This document shows, one piece after another, positions 1 to 6,984 of a stretch of DNA of 64,000 nucleotides (within the stretch, counting starts at the first letter, position 1; each line of letters opens with the position of its first letter). Below the pieces are notes generated by a model. That model had not been told where the DNA came from, did not search any database, and saw nothing but the letters and a program-made list of their open reading frames with translations. This DNA comes from JABMQF01 sp964563755 (lineage in GTDB: Archaea > Nanobdellota > Nanobdellia > Woesearchaeales > UBA11576). The DNA lies in the NCBI GenBank assembly GCA_964563755.1, contig CAZLYC010000006.1, positions 35,887-99,886 on the forward strand. Direction: 5' to 3'. The translations under genes were made by a program, and so were the position numbers.

Positions 1-2547
1 GAGCAGCATAGCTATTATGAGCGTCGACCAGTTTATGCTGAGTGCACTCATGAAGCCAGAGGCCTTTCCAATGCCTGCTGCATGTCCTTCGTCTTCACCA
101 GACGTGACAGCCTGCTGTTCTTCTGACTCTGGTAATGGCTGTCTAGCCGCAGATACTGTGTCTGTTCCTGTAGCTGTATCATCCTGTGTCTCCTCCGTTT
201 TTTCCGTTTTTTCAGTGCATGATCTCGTGTCTGTCTTCTTTGCGTCACTGCTGCAGTCGTTTATGTCGACGCATGTCCTTGCCTGTTTACCGTCAGAGCA
301 TGTTGTCCATGCTGTGCAGCTCCAATCAGCTGTGCAGCTTCCTGCAGAAGTTGTCGTTGAGCTGGTTCCTCCATGCCCTCCGTGTCCTCCCTGGACTCCG
401 CTCTGCTGTGTCGCTACCGCAAGCGCCTCTGTGCTGCTGTAGGTCTTGCCGTTAGCCAAGCTAGTTACTGAAGCTAATATGCTATATGCACCTTGCTCCG
501 CTGGCGCGTTGAATGCGTGCGTGTATTTTCCGTCGTCAGCGATTGCTACATCCGTGGTCACATTGCCCGGCAAGAGCAATGATATGCTCTCTTCAGGGAC
601 GAGTGACCCGTTGTCATAGATGACAAGGCCTGATGCTGTGACTGCTGCTCCTGGTGTCGCCGATGTCGGGTTGAGGTCAAGAGCCACTATGTACTTGTAA
701 GTCACTTCTATCTGGTCTTGTGCTTCATTAGAATTGTTCAATGTGTCAACTGCCTGCACCTTTAGGGTGTATGTTCCAGTTGCTGTGTTCGGCGTAGTCT
801 CGACTGATGCTGTGTACGTGTCGCCCAATTTCTCTAGGGAGATGGGTTGGGTAGTATCGTCAGGAGCGACTAGCTCCGCATTTACCGTCTCAACTCCGCT
901 GATGTCAGTCACATCGAGGCTTAGCTGTAATGTATCGCCTCTTGCGAATGTATCAGGGTTTTCCATCTGTATGTCTGGGCCTGTCAAGTCAACAACAGAT
1001 ATCGTTCTCTCGTCGCTTGTTCCTGCGTTTCCCGCATCGTCGACACATTGAACCTTCCACCTATGCGCTCCTAGCGCGACTATCTTCTGCCATTCTGTCT
1101 CACTGTTTCCCTGCGACAATTGCTGTTCCTGTCCAATATCGTCTATGTATACATTGCAATCCATCTCGTTGTCGTAGTTGTCCTGCACCATATACCTGAA
1201 GCTGACATGCACGTCGCTTGTTGCTGCGTCTTCTGGCGCTACGAGCTCTACTGTCGGCGGGGTTCTGTCCACAATGATTCGATAGGTCTGCTCAGCCTTG
1301 TTGCGGACTGAATCCTCAGCCATCACAGTGAATTCGCTCGGTCCTTCCGGCCATTCTGACACGTCTATGCCAAAGATGCTTTCCACTTCTGTCTTGTTGC
1401 CGTCAATTACAAGCCAAACCTTGTGCAGTTGGTAGTTGTCTGTGACTTCAACCTGAAGTGCTGTCGTCGACGCTATGATGGTGTCATTCTCTGCATTCTT
1501 CAGCTGTATGCTTGGAGGCGTCTTGTCCAATGTATAGCCCCAAGTCCCGCTGCTGCCTTCGAGGCCTGCAGCGTCTGTGCATCTCATCTTCCACTCATGT
1601 TGTCCTTCTGCGACGTCAGCGCTCGGTATGAACACTACGTCCATGTGCGGTGCTGCTATGTCTTCCATGTACTCTGTGCCATCTATGTCCATATCACAAG
1701 TCATCTCTGGTGCTAAGTTGTCTGCTGCAAAGAAACTGAAATTCTTTGCGAGGCCGATTATGGCCCCATCCACTGGGGATACTAGAGTTACGCTTGGTGG
1801 AACGCCATCTATGGTTATTGTGCCGCTGTACTCTGATTCCTCTCCGCCGTTGTTGTATGCGGAGAAGTCGAAGCATACCTGCTGCTCGTTGTCATAGCTG
1901 GAGAGGTCTATCTCTCGTCCATACAGCCCATTTGACTGGGCGAGCTGCAATGTATGGTCCTGCGGTGTTATATTCTCGTCGTAATTGCATCTTACATAAT
2001 GGAAAGTCACATTCTGTATTCCTGTCTCAGGGTCTGTTGCATTTACGCTTACAAGGTATTCAGAATCTCCTTCCTTAACGAATCCTCCATCGACAGGATG
2101 AGTATCCTGTAGCGAAGGGGCTGTGTTGTCATTAAGGATGTCGAACGGGAACGTGTATGTATGAGTCTGTGAATCTGGGTCTGTCATGGTCACGAGGACT
2201 TCTTTATGGGTGTCTGCATCGACAAGGTCTGCTTTTCCGAGGAATTCGAATGATGACAGGATGACGTTTGTCGCTATGCTGCCTTCTTTCCATTCTGCTA
2301 TGCTTCCTGCGAATGATTCAGACCAGCCCTTGTAATCTACAAGTGCAAGTATGCTGAATCCTGCAGGGCTTGCCTGGACCATCTTGACTTCATAGCTTCC
2401 CCTAAAGTTGCTTATGTTGAGTTCGAAGCTTACATGGTTGGTCTCATATGCCTGCGCTGGTGCGAGTGTGACTGTTGTCTCGCCCGCGACAAATATAGAA
2501 TTGAGTAAAACCATTAAAACAAATATTACGCTTACACCTCTTTTCAT
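1..2547 (-). CDS. Secreted Ig-repeat surface protein with thrombospondin-like motif (3' end outside window)
   Basis: The frame stays open from an ATG at 2547 to base 1, at least 849 codons, so the C-terminus is missing. A signal peptide (MKRGVSVIFVLMVLL...) starts the protein. It is followed by several Ig/cadherin-like beta repeats recognisable by phrases such as TPPTVELVAPED and VPPSVTLVSPVDG, spaced about 100 residues. Near the window edge there is a Gly-His-rich stretch (GGHGGHGG), a Cys-rich motif CTADWSCTAWTTCSDGKQ with the WSxC spacing of thrombospondin type 1 repeats, an acidic Thr-rich linker and the start of a hydrophobic segment (INWSTLIIAMLL), probably the membrane anchor. I infer a cell-surface adhesin or envelope protein; no enzyme motif is seen. 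The start is supported by AAGAGG eight bases upstream. Expression may be controlled by the SD-containing hairpin and long leader just upstream. Confidence 0.85.
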   Translation of the reverse strand, partial: MKRGVSVIFVLMVLLNSIFVAGETTVTLAPAQAYETNHVSFELNISNFRGSYEVKMVQASPAGFSILALVDYKGWSESFAGSIAEWKEGSIATNVILSSFEFLGKADLVDADTHKEVLVTMTDPDSQTHTYTFPFDILNDNTAPSLQDTHPVDGGFVKEGDSEYLVSVNATDPETGIQNVTFHYVRCNYDENITPQDHTLQLAQSNGLYGREIDLSSYDNEQQVCFDFSAYNNGGEESEYSGTITIDGVPPSVTLVSPVDGAIIGLAKNFSFFAADNLAPEMTCDMDIDGTEYMEDIAAPHMDVVFIPSADVAEGQHEWKMRCTDAAGLEGSSGTWGYTLDKTPPSIQLKNAENDTIIASTTALQVEVTDNYQLHKVWLVIDGNKTEVESIFGIDVSEWPEGPSEFTVMAEDSVRNKAEQTYRIIVDRTPPTVELVAPEDAATSDVHVSFRYMVQDNYDNEMDCNVYIDDIGQEQQLSQGNSETEWQKIVALGAHRWKVQCVDDAGNAGTSDERTISVVDLTGPDIQMENPDTFARGDTLQLSLDVTDISGVETVNAELVAPDDTTQPISLEKLGDTYTASVETTPNTATGTYTLKVQAVDTLNNSNEAQDQIEVTYKYIVALDLNPTSATPGAAVTASGLVIYDNGSLVPEESISLLLPGNVTTDVAIADDGKYTHAFNAPAEQGAYSILASVTSLANGKTYSSTEALAVATQQSGVQGGHGGHGGTSSTTTSAGSCTADWSCTAWTTCSDGKQARTCVDINDCSSDAKKTDTRSCTEKTEKTEETQDDTATGTDTVSAARQPLPESEEQQAVTSGEDEGHAAGIGKASGFMSALSINWSTLIIAMLL

Positions 2548-2555
2548 GTTGAAGA

Positions 2556-2572
2556 CCTCTTAATCCAAGAGG
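2556..2572 (-). promoter_or_regulatory. Hairpin sequestering the Shine-Dalgarno of the surface gene
   Basis: On the minus strand CCTCTT and AAGAGG form a perfect 6-bp stem around a 5-base loop (GGATT). The 3' arm is itself the Shine-Dalgarno sequence, eight bases before the ATG at 2547. Folding would hide the ribosome binding site, so translational control by helix opening is plausible. The pairing is seen in the sequence; the regulatory role is inferred. Confidence 0.5.
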
Positions 2573-2824
2573 CTACTGCAACTAAGCATCAACAGTACAG
2601 TGCATGACACAGCTGTCTGTATAGTTCTGCTTGCTGTTCGCCTCTTTTTTTTTATTAGTCCCTGCAGAAGTAGTACGCTTCCTACACGTCTAGCCCCTGC
2701 TGTGACATTATCAATGTGATGGTCAAAAGTAGTCTCTTGGCCCTACCCGTTAGGCCTTGATGTCGCTGATGTAGCCAAAGTATGACTTTCGTATACTAGT
2801 ATTGAAGAACTTAGAATAAACCAG
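2573..2824 (-). other. Probable long 5' leader of the surface gene
   Basis: This gap has no convincing ORF. The only strong minus-strand TATA/BRE lies at 2825-2840, which would put transcription start near 2800 and give a leader of about 250 nt, unusual where neighbouring genes have leaders of 0-60 nt. Short helices are visible on the minus strand (for example ACATT-GAT-AATGT and GTAG...CTAC). No known riboswitch or RNA family was recognised. A separate small RNA is the alternative. Confidence 0.35.
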
Positions 2825-2840
2825 TATTTAAATCTTTCGT
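2825..2840 (-). promoter_or_regulatory. BRE/TATA promoter for the surface gene
   Basis: The minus-strand sequence ACGAAAGATTTAAATA joins a purine-rich BRE (CGAAAG) to a TATA box (TTTAAATA). The identical 16-mer occurs at 46886-46901 upstream of another exported protein. Confidence 0.55.
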
Positions 2841-3087
2841 TCGGTGTGTTGATGGAACTGCTAATGCTTCGTAATAGCACGTTAAAAAGAATACCCTGAG
2901 GATTCATACAAAATAGTCATACAAAAAAACTGATTTCAAAAGATGAAAATTGATACCATTAAAGAATAGCAAAACTATTTAAGTAACTATGTTTTTGTAA
3001 GAAGAAAGGGGGCTTAGCTATTAATAGGACAGATGAAGCGTAGCTTCTTTAAAATTCATGTTCAAAAGTATCGGAGGGTTAGATAAA

Positions 3088-5586
3088 ATGGCAACAAAGA
3101 TTTGGCTATACTTTGTTTTTGTATTGGTTCTTGCGTTCGGCGTTTCCGCAGTAGGCAACGTCAGCATCGCTGAGAACAGCATATCCTTGTCAGGATATCC
3201 GGGGACAATAAACAGCTCTGGGATAATAAACGTCGCGGATATCGGCGCTTCAGCACTATCTGGCATAGTAGTTAACGCCACAGCTCTCAACGGAGTAGGC
3301 GGAACGATACCTGCCAGTGCCTTGATGCTTGTGCCTAACACTCTCAACCTGAATGCAGGCGAGAGCAGGCCAGTCGCTGTCGTTTTCACAGTCCCTTCCG
3401 ATAAGAAAGCAGGCAGTTACACAGGCACTCTTAGTGCTGTGTTCTCTACAGCACATCAGGATACTGCTTCATTGACAGTCACAGTCAACCCTGTTAATGA
3501 TTTCTCTGCGTCCTCGACAACACCTTCGATTGTACCGGGACTCTCAGGAAAGATCACAGTCACAGTTACAAACGCAGGCAACACAGACCTGAACGGAATG
3601 ACATACAGCGTGACACAGTTCACCTCCGGAACAAACACGCTCGCTGTCTCAGGCAGTGCCACAGGAAACCTGAATGTCGCGTATGGCGCAAGCCAGACAT
3701 TTGACCTGAACTTCGCGCCTTCCTCCTCACAGGGAGTCGGCACTTACACAGGCACAGTCACTATAACGCACGGCTCAGTCACAAAGACTATAGGCCTAAG
3801 CCTAAGTATAGTCCCTATCAACAGGCAGATTTCAGCGACAACAACAAACGCTGCTGTTGTCATACACAGGACATTGCTGTTTGTAATGGACACAGATTCA
3901 GGAGTCCTGAAGCTCAACAACACAGGAAATTATCCTCTGTCTGGAATAACCATAAGTCCATCTAATCTTACAGGGCCTTCAATAATATCTTCTTCATCTG
4001 TCTCGATAAGCGAAAACAATTTTGCGCTAAATGTCGGAAGCGGAAAAGATGTTATGATAACCCCTCTGGTTCCTGCGTCAACAACTGCCGGAACATACAC
4101 AGGCTATCTCACAGTGTCTTTCGGCGGTACAAGCCCATTGACAGTCCCTTTCACAGCAGTGATTAAGGATGCTTCAGCATCTGTATCTCTTGGTACAGTT
4201 GAATACGAATCAGCTGAAAGGGGAACTAACGTGAGCAAGTCAGTCACGATAGTCAACAATGGAGATTTTGCTCTAACAAGCGTTACTCTTACTACGAACG
4301 CGCCGAATACATGGATAACAGGCACAGTGCCTTCATTCCTTGATGTAGGCGGAAGCTTCCAGGTCACAGTCACTTCGACTGTCCCAACAGGCGTAAGCTC
4401 GACTGGCGAGAAGATAGGTTCACTGATATTCAGCTCAATTGAGCTAAGTAAGAGCGTGGACATAAAGGCCAAGGCGCCTTCGATGCTTGAATTCGACAAT
4501 GTCAAGGTGAGCATAAACGACGGATCATATGACTCTGTCTCTGAAGGAGGCACAGTTGATGATGACGCAAAGCCAGGCCACGTATTCTCAGTCAAGGTCA
4601 AGCTCGCCAACTTATTCAGCGATGATGACGATGAGATATCAGACATACAGGTCGATGCGTTGTTCATAGGCGCCGGAGAGGATGGCGATGATATTGACGG
4701 AGAGTCTGAAACATTTGATATAGATGGCAGCGATAAGAGCGAAGAGATTGAGCTGGAATTCGACAGCGATATCATAGACTGGGAAGCCGCGACAGGAAAG
4801 CTTGCTATGGAGCTCATAGCAGAAGGAGAGGATGACAATGGCGGAATCCACAGGGCCACATTCAACTTCTCGATAAATCTTGAGAGGGAAGACAGCGCTG
4901 ATTTCCTCTTCACAAGGTTCGATGTGCCTAACACAGTCATGTGCGGAAATACATTCACAATATACGCTGACGTCAAGTCCATCGGCGAGAAGAGCGATGA
5001 CGAGGTCATCTTCAAGCTCAGCGCACCAGGATTGGGCGTGAACTTCGAGAAGACCTTAGAGATGGGCGCGTATGACGGCGAAGAGTGCGACGCATTGGAT
5101 GATGAAGACGAGGAAGACTGCACAGATTTCAGCTACTCTGAGACATTCACCGTACCTGCTGATGCTCAGTCAGGCGATGTGAGCGTAATGGCAAAGATAT
5201 ACAGGGACAACGGCAACAAGCAGACTGATGAACAAACAGAGACAGTCAAGATAGACTGCGGGCATTCTGGATCGAGCACAAGCTCAACTTCAAGCCAGAG
5301 CACGACATCGTCACAGACAACATCAACTAAACCAAAGACTACAACTTCAGACACTACAAAGACCACAAGCTCTGACGTAGATGTGCTTTACACATCAAGC
5401 AGCACGCCTTCAGCAAAGCCAAGCTCAGCTACCGCGTCTGTGTCCACAAGGATAACCGACACAACAGAGAAGAAGAGCTTCACAGACAGTAACGCTTATC
5501 TTGCATTGCTTTCTGTGTTGAGCATAGTGGCGATAATAGGGATAATCACCCTGTTGCTGTTCACATTCACAGCACCGAAGGAATAA
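3088..5586 (+). CDS. Secreted Ig-repeat surface protein with C-terminal membrane anchor
   Basis: Start chosen at the ATG at 3088, not 3058, because GGAGGG (3073-3078) lies nine bases before it and the protein then opens with a clean signal peptide (MATKIWLYFVFVLVLAFGVSA). About 830 residues follow. Residues 25-480 are beta-rich repeats of the NEW3/COG1361 kind, each marked by NxGN or NNGD turns. Next comes a very acidic stretch with DDDDE and DEDEEDC clusters, then a Ser/Thr-rich low-complexity spacer (about residues 730-800) and one terminal transmembrane helix (LALLSVLSIVAIIGIITLLL) ending in APKE. This is the layout of archaeal wall-spanning or S-layer-associated proteins with a glycosylated stalk. 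No enzyme motif is visible. A probable TATA (CTATTTAA) lies near 2974. A type A hairpin element sits just downstream in the sense orientation. Confidence 0.85.
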   Translation: MATKIWLYFVFVLVLAFGVSAVGNVSIAENSISLSGYPGTINSSGIINVADIGASALSGIVVNATALNGVGGTIPASALMLVPNTLNLNAGESRPVAVVFTVPSDKKAGSYTGTLSAVFSTAHQDTASLTVTVNPVNDFSASSTTPSIVPGLSGKITVTVTNAGNTDLNGMTYSVTQFTSGTNTLAVSGSATGNLNVAYGASQTFDLNFAPSSSQGVGTYTGTVTITHGSVTKTIGLSLSIVPINRQISATTTNAAVVIHRTLLFVMDTDSGVLKLNNTGNYPLSGITISPSNLTGPSIISSSSVSISENNFALNVGSGKDVMITPLVPASTTAGTYTGYLTVSFGGTSPLTVPFTAVIKDASASVSLGTVEYESAERGTNVSKSVTIVNNGDFALTSVTLTTNAPNTWITGTVPSFLDVGGSFQVTVTSTVPTGVSSTGEKIGSLIFSSIELSKSVDIKAKAPSMLEFDNVKVSINDGSYDSVSEGGTVDDDAKPGHVFSVKVKLANLFSDDDDEISDIQVDALFIGAGEDGDDIDGESETFDIDGSDKSEEIELEFDSDIIDWEAATGKLAMELIAEGEDDNGGIHRATFNFSINLEREDSADFLFTRFDVPNTVMCGNTFTIYADVKSIGEKSDDEVIFKLSAPGLGVNFEKTLEMGAYDGEECDALDDEDEEDCTDFSYSETFTVPADAQSGDVSVMAKIYRDNGNKQTDEQTETVKIDCGHSGSSTSSTSSQSTTSSQTTSTKPKTTTSDTTKTTSSDVDVLYTSSSTPSAKPSSATASVSTRITDTTEKKSFTDSNAYLALLSVLSIVAIIGIITLLLFTFTAPKE

Positions 5587-5637
5587 ATATTTTTAATTTA
5601 ATATTTTTTATATTTCTTATTTTCTATAACACTTAGC

Positions 5638-5742
5638 AGCGCCGCCAATGCCCTTTCGAGCTAGCATATTTTCTATCGGATTTGCTGTGTACTCAGATTT
5701 AGATTTGATTTTGCTATCAGAGCGAGCGGCCGTGGCGGCGCT
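5638..5742 (+). repeat. Type A hairpin element A1
   Basis: The outer stem AGCGCCGCCaatGCC pairs with GGCcgtGGCGGCGCT (15 positions, two mismatches). It is followed by a 3-nt bulge (CTT) on the 5' strand, then TCGAGCT opposite AGCGAGC. The left box has T where other copies have G. The loop carries GTGTACTCAGAT. The element stands alone between two convergent gene ends, sense to the surface gene upstream. Confidence 0.8.
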
Positions 5743-5758
5743 ATAATTATTATTAATA

Positions 5759-6238
5759 TTATTTAGGCAAGTCGTTTAGAACTCTTATCCCATATTTCTT
5801 CAAATGATTCTCTGCCTTTGTCGTGAATATGTGATGCTTGTCCCGCGTCAATATGTTGGCGCGTATCCTTAGGCCAAGCACAAGCAGCACCGCGTCACTA
5901 GGGTCTTTTACTATCCCAAGAAGTCCTGGGTCGAACTCTGAGACGTATGCCTTCTCCCTGTCTTTCTCGCCAGGAGATACGTTGACAGGTATGTTGGTGA
6001 TGAGCTTCTCTTTAAGGAAGTTCCTGACGTGGTGGTTTATCTTGCCGTGCATGAGATGATGTTTCAGCACAAGCTCTATGAGGTTGAAGCTGGACATGCC
6101 GACTTTTTTTGCCTTGCAGAAATCGGTTAAGTGGTTGTACCTATCCTTCTCGAACATGTGCATGATGAAGCATGTGTCAAGGAGGTATTCTGCCTCTCCT
6201 GACTTAGGCAGCGCGTCGATGAGCTCCTGCATTATCAC
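5759..6238 (-). CDS. PIN-domain protein, probable ribonuclease toxin-like
   Basis: 159 residues with the PIN pattern: first acidic site in LLDTCFIMHMF (about residue 21), a second in FNLIELVLKH (about 57), and the third cluster in VKDPSDAVLLVLG and ILTRDKHHI. These four acidic positions normally bind Mg2+/Mn2+ for single-strand RNA cleavage in VapC-like and rRNA/tRNA-processing PIN proteins. The start ATG at 6238 overlaps the stop of the gene upstream by four bases (ATGA), so translation is coupled. The neighbour could be its antitoxin or cofactor, but it does not look like a standard VapB/AbrB. A housekeeping RNA-processing role is the alternative. Confidence 0.75.
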   Translation of the reverse strand: MIMQELIDALPKSGEAEYLLDTCFIMHMFEKDRYNHLTDFCKAKKVGMSSFNLIELVLKHHLMHGKINHHVRNFLKEKLITNIPVNVSPGEKDREKAYVSEFDPGLLGIVKDPSDAVLLVLGLRIRANILTRDKHHIFTTKAENHLKKYGIRVLNDLPK

Positions 6239-6645
6239 TCGCTCGTTATAGAACCTGTCTTGAACTCGATGACCTTCTTCTTCATCTTGTTCAGGCTCTC
6301 AAGATATCCTGTATGTGTCCCGTATCCTTTAAGCCTGGACTTGTCATCCTTAAGCCTGTTGAGGAATGCCTTCATCCTCTCCATAAGCTCTTCGTCGTGC
6401 TCTATGACCACGCTTATGAAGCTGTCAAGTATGTCCTGCGCATCAAGCACTCTGTTCTGCGCCTTTTCATAGACCTGTATCTTGGTTATTATATTCTTGA
6501 CATCCTCTTCAACGTTATCAAGTTTGGTAGAATAGACAAGGCATTTTTTGCCTCCGTCATCGAAGAAAACTTTTATGTCCGCTCCAGACTTCATGGAGAA
6601 ATTCTCCACTTCCATCTTCTGGACTGTGATTCTGACACATTTCAT
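6235..6645 (-). CDS. Hypothetical protein coupled to the PIN gene
   Basis: 136 residues that I cannot place in a family. The N-terminal half looks beta-rich (VRITVQKMEVENFSMKSGADIKVFF); the C-terminal half is highly charged and helical (IITKIQVYEKAQNRVLDAQDILDSF and onward) with little hydrophobic core. GAGGTT eight bases before the ATG supports the start. It overlaps the PIN gene by four bases and follows a zinc-ribbon gene at a 38-bp gap, so the three are probably one operon. The position next to a PIN gene suggests an antitoxin or partner, but this is context only. Confidence 0.65.
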   Translation of the reverse strand: MKCVRITVQKMEVENFSMKSGADIKVFFDDGGKKCLVYSTKLDNVEEDVKNIITKIQVYEKAQNRVLDAQDILDSFISVVIEHDEELMERMKAFLNRLKDDKSRLKGYGTHTGYLESLNKMKKKVIEFKTGSITSE

Positions 6646-6683
6646 GGGGTGAACCTCTTGTTATTTATCGTAGGCTTGAAAGC

Positions 6684-6842
6684 TCAAGCGTCAGGTATCT
6701 GCCTGTGCCCTACTTCATCAAGGACGTCCTGTGCAGTCTCATCCTTTTTTATTGAAGACGAGCCGCAGAAAGGGCACCTGTTTGGCAGCCTTTCTGTCTT
6801 AGGCGAAAATTTATATCTGCAGTCTAAGCATCGGAACTTCAT
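6684..6842 (-). CDS. Small two-CxxC zinc-ribbon protein
   Basis: About 52 residues with FRCLDCRYKFSP and NRCPFCGSSSI, two CxxC knuckles 16-17 residues apart as in a rubredoxin- or zinc-ribbon-like fold. The ATG at 6842 is preferred because GAGATGAT, close to the anti-SD complement, ends just before it; ATGs at 6848 and 6851 are possible. A longer reading from 6965 is rejected because it would start upstream of the TATA box at 6888-6895. It heads the operon with the 136-residue protein and the PIN protein. Nucleic-acid binding is a guess from the fold. Confidence 0.7.
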   Translation of the reverse strand: MKFRCLDCRYKFSPKTERLPNRCPFCGSSSIKKDETAQDVLDEVGHRQIPDA

Positions 6843-6887
6843 TGTCATCATCTCTTTTAGGGTTTTGGTTTTTGAAGGGCATTTCAG

Positions 6888-6895
6888 TATATAAA
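6888..6895 (-). promoter_or_regulatory. TATA box of the zinc-ribbon/PIN operon
   Basis: TTTATATA on the minus strand lies 40-50 bases before the zinc-ribbon start. It is followed downstream on the same strand by the SD GAGATGAT. The divergent PP2C gene has its own TTTATAAA at 6945-6952. Confidence 0.5.
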
Positions 6896-6984
6896 TATTT
6901 TTAGAGAAATAGTTATTTACTACTAAGTAACAAAAATCGTAAGATTTATAAACCGTCAACGACATATTGTTTGAAGGGGATACT

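Noticed and set aside
4104..5123. Long minus-strand ORF (339 codons) inside the surface gene
   Set aside because: It is the Ser-rich mirror of an acidic, Asp/Glu-rich coding frame; the + strand protein has signal peptide, domains, anchor and ribosome site.
5638..5742. Ordinary intrinsic terminators as the explanation for the hairpins
   Set aside because: Loops are 50-60 nt with conserved motifs, no T-run follows most copies, and two loci are between divergent genes.
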